The translations under genes were made by a program, and so were the position numbers. Below are positions 22,974 to 32,833 of a stretch of 64,000 bases of DNA, in pieces. The number at the start of each line of letters is the position of its first letter. The stretch's first letter is position 1. The stretch lies in IMG/VR virus record IMGVR_UViG_3300043449_000987, positions 36,368 to 100,367 of that record; one strand, written 5' to 3'. This DNA is from a virus. The notes beneath the pieces were generated by a model. It ran no database searches. It had not been told where the DNA came from and saw only the letters and a program-made list of their open reading frames with translations.

Positions 22974-24194
22974 CTACTTATCTTCAAAGTCTTTATAACG
23001 GTAATAACCCTTGTCAAAATCAACCTGAACTAAAAAATCACCCATAAACCCGTTACGGTTTTTTCTAAAAGCACACTCAATAACATCACTATTCTGGCTT
23101 CGTCCAAGAGCAATAACCCAGTCTGCATCGTAGGCAATTTGTCTAGACCAAGCAGTTTGCCCTAATGTTGGAACAGTAGACAGATCATTAACATCATCAG
23201 GTGTTGCAGATGAAATTGCAATAATTGGCACTTCTTCACCAATAGCCATAAGTTTAAGTTCTCGTGAAAGGTTCTTCATTCGTACCGTTTCATTATCTGA
23301 CTTTTGATTAGGAGCCATTAACTGCAAGTAGTCAACGATTACAAAGTCTGGCTTATATTGGTCAATCTTTCCACGAAGAACTGATGGGTTAATTTCTCCA
23401 CCCTGATCATTAGATATAATATGAAACTCTGGTTTTCCTGCAAGATGCTTGGCATGCCACATTTTCAAAGTATCTAATTCAACTTCACCATTAGATAATT
23501 TTCTATGTGACCATAGACCCTCACCCATAATTGTAAAGACACGATTTCTAACTTCTGTTTCAGACATTTCTAATGAAATAATTAATGGCGACTTTCCCTG
23601 CTTCCATGCTTGAACAGCAAAATAAAGCGCCATCCAAGACTTACCAATTCCAGGATATGCAAGGAAGACTCCAAGTTGTCCTGGCATAATTCCTGCTGGT
23701 AAGTAATTATCAAACCCTGGTAGGTTTGTTTTAATTCCAACTTTGCCAAGTGCCTGTTGTTCTTTTACTGACTCAAAGTAGGCAACTGCAGACTCTAAGT
23801 CTGTTACATCAATATCCCTGATTGCAGAAGTATTCTTTTTTAATTCAGATGTTTGTGTGATTAAAACTTCTAGCGCTTGGTTTCCATTGCCCTGTTGTAC
23901 TTCTGTAGCAGCAGATCTAAGAATATCCTTTAAACTGTCTGTTAAATATTCTGTCTGCAATTCTTCTAGATGGTGCTTTGTTGCTCCAATACCATCAATA
24001 GGCTGAAAGTCTCTAAACTTTTCAACAACCAATGATGTTGGTGGAACTGAACTATTGTGCTCAAAATAATTTCTAATAAATTGCCACACGTCATTATGGG
24101 TTCTTAATAAATTATCGACGTTAGCCTGAAGAAGTACATGAACCTGCTTGTCTGTTAGTACGGCAGAAATTAGTTTTGCTTCTGTGTTATTCAC
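22974..24194 (-). CDS. dnaB: Replicative DNA helicase, DnaB-like
   Basis: 406 residues. A short N-terminal helical domain (residues 1-130) precedes the RecA-type motor: Walker A PGIGKS at 181-186, LIISLEMSETEVRNR (H1a), Walker B FVIVDYLQLM, then LSRELKLMA, and the C-terminal RKNRNGFMG arginine-finger region. It unwinds DNA 5'-3' ahead of the polymerase. It overlaps the next upstream gene by 8 bases, whose product may be its loader. Confidence 0.92.
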   Translation of the reverse strand: MNNTEAKLISAVLTDKQVHVLLQANVDNLLRTHNDVWQFIRNYFEHNSSVPPTSLVVEKFRDFQPIDGIGATKHHLEELQTEYLTDSLKDILRSAATEVQQGNGNQALEVLITQTSELKKNTSAIRDIDVTDLESAVAYFESVKEQQALGKVGIKTNLPGFDNYLPAGIMPGQLGVFLAYPGIGKSWMALYFAVQAWKQGKSPLIISLEMSETEVRNRVFTIMGEGLWSHRKLSNGEVELDTLKMWHAKHLAGKPEFHIISNDQGGEINPSVLRGKIDQYKPDFVIVDYLQLMAPNQKSDNETVRMKNLSRELKLMAIGEEVPIIAISSATPDDVNDLSTVPTLGQTAWSRQIAYDADWVIALGRSQNSDVIECAFRKNRNGFMGDFLVQVDFDKGYYRYKDFEDK

Positions 24195-24495
24195 TTAGCC
24201 ACTTCCTTGCCATTTTTCTTCTTTCTGCTCTTTCAGAGTCGTCTTTTTCTTTTTCTAATTTTGCTTGTAATATTTTTTCTGTATTGTACGCAAAGTAATT
24301 CCAACTAGGAGACTGAGCGACATTAAAATAATAACTAAGTAGATCATAGCAAACTCCTATTCCATACGATTCAATGAGTGCATCTGCTGCCCATTGTTCT
24401 ACGTTTAAGTTTAAAGATGGCTTAATCTCATACTTACTAGTATGGTGCTTGCTATAACGACTGAGCAAAGCCATTCGGTCTTTGCGTTCTGCCAT
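24187..24495 (-). CDS. Hypothetical protein, candidate helicase loader or cofactor
   Basis: 102 residues, helical, with a conserved-looking aromatic core (WAADALIESYGIGVCYDLLSYYFNVAQSPSWNYFAYN) and a charged tail (EKEKDDSERAERRKMARKWL). No known domain. The overlap with dnaB suggests co-translation and perhaps physical interaction, as with phage helicase loaders; this is inference from position and size only. Confidence 0.5.
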   Translation of the reverse strand: MAERKDRMALLSRYSKHHTSKYEIKPSLNLNVEQWAADALIESYGIGVCYDLLSYYFNVAQSPSWNYFAYNTEKILQAKLEKEKDDSERAERRKMARKWLSE

Positions 24496-24704
24496 TATCC
24501 TTCTGCAGCCTCCGCTTGAGCCTCTTTAATCTTTTCCGTTAGTTTATCTTCAACAAACTTATAAACACGCTCAAAAGCCTGGTCAGTGTTTTCGCCATCT
24601 CTCTTGTTGTCTACAACACCAAGGTCTAGTCTAAGAGATTGGAAATTTCCAAGATTAAGCGTATAGCCTAAAGTAACAGATACTTTAGTTTCTTCCATGT
24701 TCAT
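24495..24704 (-). CDS. Small conserved phage protein (gp-type beta/alpha, replication region)
   Basis: 69 residues: a beta-rich start (VSVTLGYTLNLGNFQSLRLDLGVV) and a helical acidic tail (FERVYKFVEDKLTEKIKEAQAE). Proteins of this shape occur in other phages, usually without a function. Preceded by AAAGGGG. It ends one base into the next gene, so it is part of the replication operon. Confidence 0.55.
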   Translation of the reverse strand: MNMEETKVSVTLGYTLNLGNFQSLRLDLGVVDNKRDGENTDQAFERVYKFVEDKLTEKIKEAQAEAAEG

Positions 24705-24713
24705 ACCCCTTTG

Positions 24714-25256
24714 TTATATAGATTCGTTCCAAATTGGAACAAACCGTCCATCTTCTGTCTTCGTATATGTAAGTATACCATCACCCATACGACGTGTCAA
24801 CTCAGCCTTTGTGGGTGTAATATCATTTGTTATTAAATTATCTTTTCTTGGTCTACCAATATGGTATGTAGCAAGTATATCACGAATCTCTCTTACTTGC
24901 GACTCAGAGTAGTATGATCTTACTTGAAAACCTCTAGCCCCACCCTTTTGCGATCCTGTGGGAAATGGAATGACTCCTCGTTTCATTAATGATGGCATAT
25001 ACTTTTTATGTCTATTCACTAATTCCGCAGTTTCTCCAACAGTGTATGCACGTTCTCTTTTATTTTTAAAATCACTAATTAAACAACTTTCAATTCTATC
25101 TTGAGTAATATTATAAACAGACATTATGCCATTTGATTTATTAAAGTGATGAACTCTAACTAAATCATTATTCAAAAACCAAACCTTTTTATTTCCAGGA
25201 ATTACAGGTTTGAGATTGTAGCCTTCGCTCTCTGTTGTTCCTTTTTTAGTAGCCAT
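24714..25256 (-). CDS. Putative DNA-binding regulator with winged-helix/MerR-like HTH
   Basis: 180 residues from ATG 25256, which has GAGGG ahead; the reading to 25316 has no site. Two blocks are visible: an N-terminal part (KVWFLNNDLVRVHHFNKSNG) and a central HTH-like segment, YTVGETAELVNRHKKYMPSLMKRGVIPFPTGS, with the order of a MerR-type excisionase domain, followed by YYSESQVREIRDIL. It may control early genes or the switch to replication; no operator is identified. Confidence 0.55.
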   Translation of the reverse strand: MATKKGTTESEGYNLKPVIPGNKKVWFLNNDLVRVHHFNKSNGIMSVYNITQDRIESCLISDFKNKRERAYTVGETAELVNRHKKYMPSLMKRGVIPFPTGSQKGGARGFQVRSYYSESQVREIRDILATYHIGRPRKDNLITNDITPTKAELTRRMGDGILTYTKTEDGRFVPIWNESI

Positions 25257-25396
25257 AGTCCCTCTTGTGAGTCTTGCGGTGGATGAAAGAATCTTCTTGA
25301 TCCACAATAAAGGCAATATGCCTCAAGATGATCTGGTTTTGTATATTGCCGATCAACAAACATTCTTCGTGTACATTTTAAACAATTTATTGTCAA
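25202..25396 (-). CDS. Small zinc-ribbon protein, TTG start
   Basis: 64 residues with two CxxC pairs (CLKC at 5-8 and CLYC near 28-31), the pattern of a rubredoxin-like zinc ribbon. A TTG at 25396 is needed to keep the first pair; GGA lies just upstream in the end of the preceding gene. It overlaps the HTH gene downstream by 55 bases. Probably a nucleic-acid-binding accessory. Confidence 0.6.
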   Translation of the reverse strand: MTINCLKCTRRMFVDRQYTKPDHLEAYCLYCGSRRFFHPPQDSQEGLWLLKKEQQRAKATISNL

Positions 25397-25836
25397 TTAG
25401 GTATTCCAATTACGATTATGTTAACTGCTACAGAAAGATCTCCAGTAGAATTAAATCTTACAACTCCTTCAACTTTTGAAGTAGTAACAGTTTTTAAAAT
25501 AACAGAAACATTTTTACCTGCGTCTGTACCACCAACGTTAATAGGTGTAACTGTTGCAATTGGGGCATACTTAAAATCTGTTGGAAAGTCATAAGAGAAA
25601 GACACTTCATTGCCAGCACTCTTAGTTGCACTATTTACTACATCAATATATCCGCCAAGAATTCTGGCTTCAGATGCCTTAACACTTTGCTTTCCTGTAT
25701 TTGGCGTATCAATAGTAACATATTTATAGTTTGATGGTGAAACTTGCGACGCAAGGTCATTTAAAGCCTTTGCTAGTTGAGAAATATAGGACACATCTAG
25801 GGGTTGTCCTCTGTCGGGTAGTGGTACTTTAGCCAT
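25393..25836 (-). CDS. Minor tail/baseplate protein
   Basis: 147 residues. A short N-terminal helix (LDVSYISQLAKALNDLASQV) leads to a beta-sandwich-like domain (SVKASEARILGGYIDV, FPTDFKYAPIATVTPIN, GVVRFNSTGDLSVAVNIIVIGIP) of the kind seen in receptor-binding or collar proteins. It is the last gene of the tail block. No Shine-Dalgarno; the ATG is 6 bases after TATAAT, so it has its own leaderless transcript. Confidence 0.6.
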   Translation of the reverse strand: MAKVPLPDRGQPLDVSYISQLAKALNDLASQVSPSNYKYVTIDTPNTGKQSVKASEARILGGYIDVVNSATKSAGNEVSFSYDFPTDFKYAPIATVTPINVGGTDAGKNVSVILKTVTTSKVEGVVRFNSTGDLSVAVNIIVIGIPN

Positions 25837-25842
25837 ATATCA

Positions 25843-25851
25843 ATTATACCA
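25843..25851 (-). promoter_or_regulatory. Extended -10 box placing a leaderless start at 25836
   Basis: TGGTATAAT, 6 bases, ATG on the minus strand, in the gap after the preceding tail gene. Confidence 0.6.
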
Positions 25852-26280
25852 TTAAACGTTCGTAAGTGGGATCTCAAATAAGGTGGCGCCAGCAAATCTC
25901 TGTTTAGGAAATGTTGGTACCTGAACGGCAACTTGAATATGGTCATGTCCAGTTGTTAACGCTGCATATGATGTAGTTGCAACCGTTGTTATATAATTCC
26001 ATGCTGCATTATCCCATTTGACATAAATATCATATTCTGTAACATCTTTAACATTTTCCCATACAACTGTTGCAGTGTGATGAGGATTATCAACATTGAT
26101 TGAATAGTTAATTGGTGCTTGAGATGCAGCAGAAAGTTTGTATTGTGGTGACCAGTGAGATGTTCTATTTTTATCTTCTGACACAATTCTATATCTGACA
26201 ATATATTTTTGTTCTGTACCAAAATATGATGGCAAAGATGCTTTTGGTATAATTACCTTTTGAATTCCAGCATCTGCCAT
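25852..26280 (-). CDS. Tail protein with fibronectin type III-like domain
   Basis: 142 residues. The pattern KYIVRYRIVSEDKNRTSHWSPQY, then VVWENVKDVTEYDIYVKWDNAAWNYITTVATTSYAAL is that of an FN3 beta sandwich. FN3 modules are common on phage tail surfaces, where they bind carbohydrates loosely. The ATG overlaps the upstream gene by one base. Distal tail position by context. Confidence 0.65.
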   Translation of the reverse strand: MADAGIQKVIIPKASLPSYFGTEQKYIVRYRIVSEDKNRTSHWSPQYKLSAASQAPINYSINVDNPHHTATVVWENVKDVTEYDIYVKWDNAAWNYITTVATTSYAALTTGHDHIQVAVQVPTFPKQRFAGATLFEIPLTNV

Positions 26281-27401
26281 TACTGCACATCCATAGCAAA
26301 TCTAAATTCAATATAGTTTGTTGTGTTTGCTGGCTTAACAATTGTTTCAGCATTATGACTTTTAATTACCGAATACCCAGTCATTCCATACAAAGGACTT
26401 GATGTTCCTTTATTTTCAAATCTGATTGCATCTAAACAAACATAAAAATCTTCTGAAGGAACTCCATTATTAATAACAGACGCATAAATTTTAACAACGT
26501 CAATACTCTTCCAAGTAAATCCACTACTTTTAATTAATTCTTGAAGTTGTTTTGTTTCAACAAAATATCGATTTGTAGAAAAATTATAATCTTCTGCATT
26601 TAAGATAACCTCAAATTTTGCATACTCTCCAGTATTAACAAGATCAGTAGAGGCAAACTCAAGAAGAATTCTTACCTCGTCTGGAGTTGCGCTAGACCCA
26701 CCATCTTTGTTGGCAATGGAAAATGCAAACTTTAACTCATCTATTGCAGAATTTTTATTAAAATCTAGGGTGGCTCCAGTTAAATGTATATGCTCTGAAT
26801 TCGCACCAACCTCTAAATGATTTGATCCATCTAGAGTTAAGTTAGCAGAATTGCCAGCAAGCATAACGGTATTGTTAAAAAACCTACATCTTTCATATCT
26901 GACAAGTCTGTTTGTATTAGTAAAAATTCTATTATCAGCATTTGTTTGAAAAACAGAATATGGCTGATCTATCACATTGTCATCGAGTTCGCTGTCAAGC
27001 GGTGTATATATGATTGGAATTGCAGTAGCAACTGTTGATGTGTGGTGTTCCCAATTTTCATCTTGTGTAAAAGCATACAGTGTTTTGCTGTCATACGCCC
27101 CTGCTGCTGGATTTGATCCTGCTGAATAAATACCAATTTCTGAAATCTCGTACCGCTCTTCTGATGGCAATTCTGCTGTCAAAACAATTTTTGAAACATT
27201 GTTTTCCTTAACATACCCACGAGAAGTAATTGGTACACGAAACATCTCAAAATCCAAACTATCCTTCAGAGAATAATCTCCAAGCACAGAGTCAGTATTT
27301 ACTGGCTTTGCACCGCAACCAACGGCAATATATGACGCATAGGCTGGTGCTTGACCAATTAAATATTTTGCAAGTATATTTTTTCCATCATTAGTTATCA
27401 T
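26280..27401 (-). CDS. Baseplate/tail tip protein
   Basis: 373 residues. The N-terminus (TNDGKNILAKYLIGQAPAYASYIAVGCG) is a module I associate with tail fibre or baseplate proteins of actinophages and cyanophages; the remainder is predicted beta-rich, with a jelly-roll-like segment near 170-340 (FNNTVMLAGNSANLTLDGS ... FYVCLDAIRFEN). Overlaps the genes on both sides. Likely part of the tail tip. Confidence 0.6.
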   Translation of the reverse strand: MITNDGKNILAKYLIGQAPAYASYIAVGCGAKPVNTDSVLGDYSLKDSLDFEMFRVPITSRGYVKENNVSKIVLTAELPSEERYEISEIGIYSAGSNPAAGAYDSKTLYAFTQDENWEHHTSTVATAIPIIYTPLDSELDDNVIDQPYSVFQTNADNRIFTNTNRLVRYERCRFFNNTVMLAGNSANLTLDGSNHLEVGANSEHIHLTGATLDFNKNSAIDELKFAFSIANKDGGSSATPDEVRILLEFASTDLVNTGEYAKFEVILNAEDYNFSTNRYFVETKQLQELIKSSGFTWKSIDVVKIYASVINNGVPSEDFYVCLDAIRFENKGTSSPLYGMTGYSVIKSHNAETIVKPANTTNYIEFRFAMDVQ

Positions 27402-27892
27402 TAATTTTCCACCTCATATATTGTATCATTAAAAATAGATCCACCATTAAGAATTTCTACTTCAACTTGCTCATCATCAGCAAGATTAATAACATTAATA
27501 ATGATATTTCCAGTATCAGTATCTATATAAACAATCTCACCAAATGGTCCAGTTCCCTCAGTTGGGATTTTATCCTCCAACTTTATAGGAAACTTTTTAA
27601 AATATTCATTTGATGTATTCTGTAGTCCTAAAATGTTTTGTGGGTTATATTGTAAATAAAGACTGGTTAAATTTTTAATTGGTTGATAAATAACATTCTG
27701 TCCATTAATAATATCATTTCTTGCAATATTAATAATTTCTTGACCACCGATTTCTTCAAATATCAAATCGGTCATTACCTCGATTGGTGTAGACTCATCA
27801 TTATAAAGAATTATATCTTTGGTTGGTATTTTTACACCAGAGGTAGACGATGATGGAACTATCTTAGGTACACTTGGTACTGGATCAACCAT
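27401..27892 (-). CDS. Tail tip protein of unknown function
   Basis: 163 residues, Ile/Asn-rich, no recognised motif. It lies between the 1432-residue tail protein and the baseplate protein, overlapping both by single bases, so it belongs to the same assembly set. Beta structure is likely in the C-terminal half (GEIVYIDTDTGNIIINVINL). Confidence 0.5.
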   Translation of the reverse strand: MVDPVPSVPKIVPSSSTSGVKIPTKDIILYNDESTPIEVMTDLIFEEIGGQEIINIARNDIINGQNVIYQPIKNLTSLYLQYNPQNILGLQNTSNEYFKKFPIKLEDKIPTEGTGPFGEIVYIDTDTGNIIINVINLADDEQVEVEILNGGSIFNDTIYEVEN

Positions 27893-30800
27893 TATGCCAC
27901 CTCACTTAAATGAATAGTCATTTCTGGGCCTTCTGCAGTTTTTGCATACTCTATATTATATACTACAAACCTTGTTGTTGACGGTGCTATCTGGTTAACG
28001 CCATTTTCATCTTTATACTCAATATTAACAATATCACCCAATTGAATTGTTGGTGTACTAAAAATTCTCAAACCAACAGACTTTCTAGGCTTCATAATCT
28101 TTGAAATAATCCAAGCCATCAAAGATTCGGCATCATCTGTTGTTTGTATATATGGCGCATTTAAAGAAAAATCATTTTTGCCATAAGTCATTCTGCTAAC
28201 TTTAATATCTTCATAATCACTGTCATATCTAATTGGAGACTTTGATAACTGAGTATTAGCAAATTCAGTATTTGTAAAGTCACTCATTTTTTTAAAATAT
28301 CCGTCCACAGTAATTTCATTGGATGATTGCTGTGTAAAGGTAACCCCCTGAATTCTTAAATAATTTCCAGTTGTCTCATCTAAACTTAACGCTGTGTCTG
28401 TAGAATTAAAAATCAAAAATTCTGCGCCATATGAACCAGACATAAAACCAGAAACAGTATAGCCCTTGATTCTATTAAATGTAGGAGAAATCTTAGAATA
28501 TAATGCTGGATAGGCTTTGTCATATCTAATATTAAAGTATGCTGCCTCTCTCATTATAGTTCCAAACTCATCAAAATATATATTATACTGCGGAGGTTCT
28601 GATGGACTAAGACCAGAAAGATATGTAGATTGAATAATTCCACTCATGGCATATTTGCTGAATGATTCGTTTGCATTGATCTCTTCATCTTGAATTGCAG
28701 TAAGTGCAGGTGTATCAAGACTGAATGTGGTATTTTGTGAATAGTTATTAGTTAAAGCGTAAACATTTTCAAACATACATCTAGATGCACCTCTAGTAAA
28801 AATAGCCATATTATTATAAATAGGCATTGGGTTTATATCATCTACTGTTGTAATAAGTTTATTGTTTACGTATAAATAAAATCTTCTTATAGACCCAATG
28901 TCTTGATACTCTACTGCAAGATCGTATACCGTTGGATTTTGCTCCCCAACCATTCTATACTGACCAGTAAATTTACCATCATCGACAATTACATTAGATA
29001 GACCACCCCAAAGTTTAATAGGTATAGCCTGGCTAGAGGAAGGATCTTTTGCAATTTTATAAAAGATAATATTATGAATTGTATCTGACCCACTTGTATA
29101 ATTATTAATATTGTTTTCTGTTAGTGCAATTAGTTCAAAGTAGTAGCCGTTATTTGTTTCTGGATTTACCATGACAGCAAGACCACCAGAACCACCACCA
29201 ATATTAACGCCCTGATCTGGTTTTGAGCCAGTAACAACATAATATGTTTCACTACCAATAGGGGTTTGTCCACGAGTTTCATTGTTTTCAATTTTTCCAA
29301 TAATTCTCATTCTAGTACCAAAATGTCTATACTTATTTGTTAGTGGCTTGTAAACATAAGAAATAAAATCAAGTGGTGCTTCTGTTGTTCCAAATGGTGG
29401 GCCATTTAGTACTAAAGCAGAAGACTGAATGCTACCAGTCTGTGTAGATAAAAGTTTATTGACATCGGATTCGCTTATGTAACTGTTTGCTAAAAAGTTT
29501 TTAATAATTCCATTTCTTGATGATTTAATTGCAAGCGAATTATTAATACCAGCAGCACCTAATGAATATGGAGTTGTTTGATTTGATTGGTTGTTTATAC
29601 TAAAAAGATTTTCAGATTTCATTGTACAACCACGAACGTTTGCATTGTCTGACCAATAAGAATTAATTCCTGCACTATGGTTAACAATTGCACTGCCAAA
29701 TTGACCTCTACCGTGTTTTGCAACTGGTCCATTTTTTAAAACATATATATCATTAATAACTTCATAGTTTGGTTCAGCATAGATTCTTATCAGACCAGTT
29801 GGATAGATTTTTCCGTTAAAACTAATCTTTGAAAAATAATCTTGGTATTCTTGTCCATTTTTAATCCATACATTTCCAACACCAGAAACGTTGTATTGCA
29901 CTGCATCATATTTAATTACTTCGCCATTTGCATAAAAATATCCTGAGTTTCTTGTTAACCAATAAATGCCTTCGCCAAGATCCATAGTATTATTAATAAG
30001 TTTATTTCCAGAAACATATGGAATAGCATCAGTTAAATTAGAATTAAGTGGTATTGCGCTTAACACATAACTGGACTGCGTACCCACCTGATCATTAACA
30101 GACTTTGTTGATTGTGAACCAGAAACCTCCCACAAAAGAACTGGCTTATATACCCAAGTTTTATCTTGATCAATCATGCTTGCCTGTCTGAGTGATCCAA
30201 AAGTTTTTTGAATATATCTTGTTTCATATGATATAGCGCCAGCATTAAAAACAGAGTTTTCCTGTGATGCAACTTCAATAATGTTTGCAAGTTTTGTGTT
30301 TGTTGTTTTATTTTCGACTAGCCCAGAATCTTCAAAATCTATAGATCCATACAGCGTTAAATCGGTTTCTCTCTGTGATTCTGACGGCATTAAATAATCT
30401 TTGGTCATCATAACAAAATTATTATATTCATCAAAAAACATTGCTGTTTGTGTTGATACTGCTAAATCATTAAGTACTTGTGCAACACTTTGATCTGGCG
30501 CAATATAAAAATATGGAATAATTAATTCTGGCTCATCATCAATTCTCTTAAATACATAATTTGAAAAACCAATACTATCTAACAATATTGCAATTGCAGA
30601 ACTTAAAGAAGCATCTGTTAAAAGTATTTGTGGAGCAGTTTGTGATTCAAAATAAAAGTACATATCTCTTAAATTTAAAGTAACTTGTCTATCGTAGGTG
30701 CTTGTTGATGGGAACCCTTCAGAGTAAAGCGTTTTGATTGGTACAAAATAATCATATCCATCAACATCAACAACTATGTCATAAAACTTAATTTGTATAT

Positions 30801-32190
30801 TATTTGTAATATATTTATTTACAATACTTGATTCGTTGTTTGTATTAAAGGCTTGGTCATAGTCAAAAAGTGTTATTGATCCTGTAGAAGCCAAAAGTTG
30901 ACCTACTGGTAATCCTGCTGTACCCAAGTCTCCAGCAGTCTTATTAATACTTGCGTCAAGCGTTTTATCAGATAGATCTACCGCTAATCTTGGAGACAAC
31001 TCAATTAAATCAAAAGTTGAATCCTGCTTGTTCATTGTATCAACAACAATCCTAATTCCTGATAAATACTCAAACTCACGATATGAGTTTTTTTGAGTCA
31101 AAGGATTTTGATATATAATTGGTGATGTTAAATCTGTAACAAAATTTGTTAAACGATCTACAGTTTCTTCTTGAAGGTACCAACCATATGTTGGGGTAAA
31201 GGTCTGATAGGCACCATCAAACCATACATAATACTTTCCAATATCTGTTTCATTTTCTTTAATTAGATAGGCATATCCATTAACTGATTGCTCTGGCAAT
31301 AAAGCAATTGACGAATATTCTTCTGCTTTAACAAACACATCTAAATATTTTTCTGGAATGATTAATCCATAAGCAAGTTCTACATACCCGTCAGACTTAA
31401 TAATGTTTGTACCATCCAAGCGCTTGGAAGAACTATTAAAAGAAATTAAATCAACCCATGTGTTGTTTTGTAAAGACTGAACTTTCCATCTAACTGGAGT
31501 TGTGCTATTTGCATCACCAAACAATGGATCTGAGAATGAACCTGCAGCGTTTGAAAATGGACCAAGGTCAACAGACCCCACATTTGTTTGCATTTTAATA
31601 ATAATTCTGTTTGCTGGAATAACATCTTTATAAACAATAAAGGGACAAGCATCATCAATATAGTTTTGTCCGTTTATAAAGTGGTTTGCAATTCCATACT
31701 CAACTCCACTTTCAGTTCTATATGATGACCAATATTTAAACTGATCTTCTTTTTCTGACATATAGTATCTTGGTCTTTGCGACATGCTTTTATTAACATG
31801 ATGAATTTTGCTTCCTTCAAAAAAACGTGCCTTATTAATGCCAGATCGTGGTCTAAACTTTTTAAAACAATCTTCTAAAGAATAAAGCATTTTAATTTTA
31901 TCTTTGGTTGATACAAAAGAAATTGGCATATCGGAGTTATCATATCCACCATCAACAACAACGTCAGCATCTGTAGCACCAGTATAAAAAGACCCAGTAT
32001 CATTGGGGTCAAAATTATTTACAATATTTTTGTATTTTGTTCCATCTGCATCTGTTGGTCTATATCTATAGTTTCCAATTCTAAAAATATTGTTTGCAAT
32101 ATTCATATTCCATTCTGCAATAATTGCAGACTGAGTTCTTACAACTGAAGATGTTTCTATAAAATTTTTAAGTTCGGCATTTTGAAACAC
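27892..32190 (-). CDS. Large minor tail protein (Tal-like, tail tip)
   Basis: 1432 residues. The N-terminal ~600 residues contain the kind of beta-rich and small alpha/beta segments found in gp27/Tal-type tail hub proteins (RQVTLNLRDMYFYFES; APDQSVAQVLNDLAVSTQTAMFFDEYNNFVMMTKDYLMPSE), followed by LamG-like beta sandwiches (about 930-1180) and a C-terminal hub piece (RIFSTPTIQLGDIVNIEYKDENG ... FVVYNIEYAKTAEGPEMTIHLSEV). The position after the tape measure and Dit-like genes supports a tail-tip hub that carries receptor-binding parts. No peptidoglycan hydrolase motif is recognised. Confidence 0.7.
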   Translation of the reverse strand: MFQNAELKNFIETSSVVRTQSAIIAEWNMNIANNIFRIGNYRYRPTDADGTKYKNIVNNFDPNDTGSFYTGATDADVVVDGGYDNSDMPISFVSTKDKIKMLYSLEDCFKKFRPRSGINKARFFEGSKIHHVNKSMSQRPRYYMSEKEDQFKYWSSYRTESGVEYGIANHFINGQNYIDDACPFIVYKDVIPANRIIIKMQTNVGSVDLGPFSNAAGSFSDPLFGDANSTTPVRWKVQSLQNNTWVDLISFNSSSKRLDGTNIIKSDGYVELAYGLIIPEKYLDVFVKAEEYSSIALLPEQSVNGYAYLIKENETDIGKYYVWFDGAYQTFTPTYGWYLQEETVDRLTNFVTDLTSPIIYQNPLTQKNSYREFEYLSGIRIVVDTMNKQDSTFDLIELSPRLAVDLSDKTLDASINKTAGDLGTAGLPVGQLLASTGSITLFDYDQAFNTNNESSIVNKYITNNIQIKFYDIVVDVDGYDYFVPIKTLYSEGFPSTSTYDRQVTLNLRDMYFYFESQTAPQILLTDASLSSAIAILLDSIGFSNYVFKRIDDEPELIIPYFYIAPDQSVAQVLNDLAVSTQTAMFFDEYNNFVMMTKDYLMPSESQRETDLTLYGSIDFEDSGLVENKTTNTKLANIIEVASQENSVFNAGAISYETRYIQKTFGSLRQASMIDQDKTWVYKPVLLWEVSGSQSTKSVNDQVGTQSSYVLSAIPLNSNLTDAIPYVSGNKLINNTMDLGEGIYWLTRNSGYFYANGEVIKYDAVQYNVSGVGNVWIKNGQEYQDYFSKISFNGKIYPTGLIRIYAEPNYEVINDIYVLKNGPVAKHGRGQFGSAIVNHSAGINSYWSDNANVRGCTMKSENLFSINNQSNQTTPYSLGAAGINNSLAIKSSRNGIIKNFLANSYISESDVNKLLSTQTGSIQSSALVLNGPPFGTTEAPLDFISYVYKPLTNKYRHFGTRMRIIGKIENNETRGQTPIGSETYYVVTGSKPDQGVNIGGGSGGLAVMVNPETNNGYYFELIALTENNINNYTSGSDTIHNIIFYKIAKDPSSSQAIPIKLWGGLSNVIVDDGKFTGQYRMVGEQNPTVYDLAVEYQDIGSIRRFYLYVNNKLITTVDDINPMPIYNNMAIFTRGASRCMFENVYALTNNYSQNTTFSLDTPALTAIQDEEINANESFSKYAMSGIIQSTYLSGLSPSEPPQYNIYFDEFGTIMREAAYFNIRYDKAYPALYSKISPTFNRIKGYTVSGFMSGSYGAEFLIFNSTDTALSLDETTGNYLRIQGVTFTQQSSNEITVDGYFKKMSDFTNTEFANTQLSKSPIRYDSDYEDIKVSRMTYGKNDFSLNAPYIQTTDDAESLMAWIISKIMKPRKSVGLRIFSTPTIQLGDIVNIEYKDENGVNQIAPSTTRFVVYNIEYAKTAEGPEMTIHLSEVA

Positions 32191-32191
32191 A

Positions 32192-32833
32192 TTATACCTC
32201 TTCCAACGTTACAGATATATTCCAAAGATCAAAATTTGATCCGCCTCTTTTTTCAATACTATAATTAAAATTTGAAAAGAAAACTTCTACTAGTTCATTA
32301 TATTGACCAAGATGTCCGTAGGCAGGATCATCTTTTCCAAAATTAGAATACTTATCGTATGATAGAAAAACCCAAAAGGATCCCTTATGATTTTCATACC
32401 AATCCAAAATTTCTACTCCTCCTGCGCCACCGTCAGATGTGTACTCAAAAGAATTATTTCCAGTATAAACAGATTTGCCATTTGTAGAGTTAAAGTCTGG
32501 ATTAGTATAGTGTGACCTTGATGGTAGCAATGTCCAGTTTGTTGAAATAGTTAATTTATCTGCAATATGATAAGACCTCATTCTGCCATTAATCATTCGC
32601 TCTCTTTTTTCAATTCTTGTTGGTGACATAGAAATTGGATCACGATTATCGTCAGACAAAATTAAAAACTGATTAAAAAGGGTTGTGTCAGCCTCTGCAC
32701 CAGTATCTGAATTAATCTCATAGCCATTAGGAACGTATAGTCCATTAGTAAGTGTGCCAGAGTTTTCTGACCAAAGCATTGCTTGTGGTCTAGCATACTT
32801 TCTTCTTCCAGCCATGTATGATGATGATGCCAT
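32192..32833 (-). CDS. Distal tail protein (Dit-like)
   Basis: 213 residues, immediately after the tape measure, which is the usual place of the distal tail protein. Predicted beta-rich (SPTRIEKRERMINGRMRSYHIADKLTISTNWTLLPSR; DLWNISVTLEEV). It would form the hexameric ring that joins the tail tube to the tip. Assignment rests on position and size. Confidence 0.6.
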   Translation of the reverse strand: MASSSYMAGRRKYARPQAMLWSENSGTLTNGLYVPNGYEINSDTGAEADTTLFNQFLILSDDNRDPISMSPTRIEKRERMINGRMRSYHIADKLTISTNWTLLPSRSHYTNPDFNSTNGKSVYTGNNSFEYTSDGGAGGVEILDWYENHKGSFWVFLSYDKYSNFGKDDPAYGHLGQYNELVEVFFSNFNYSIEKRGGSNFDLWNISVTLEEV

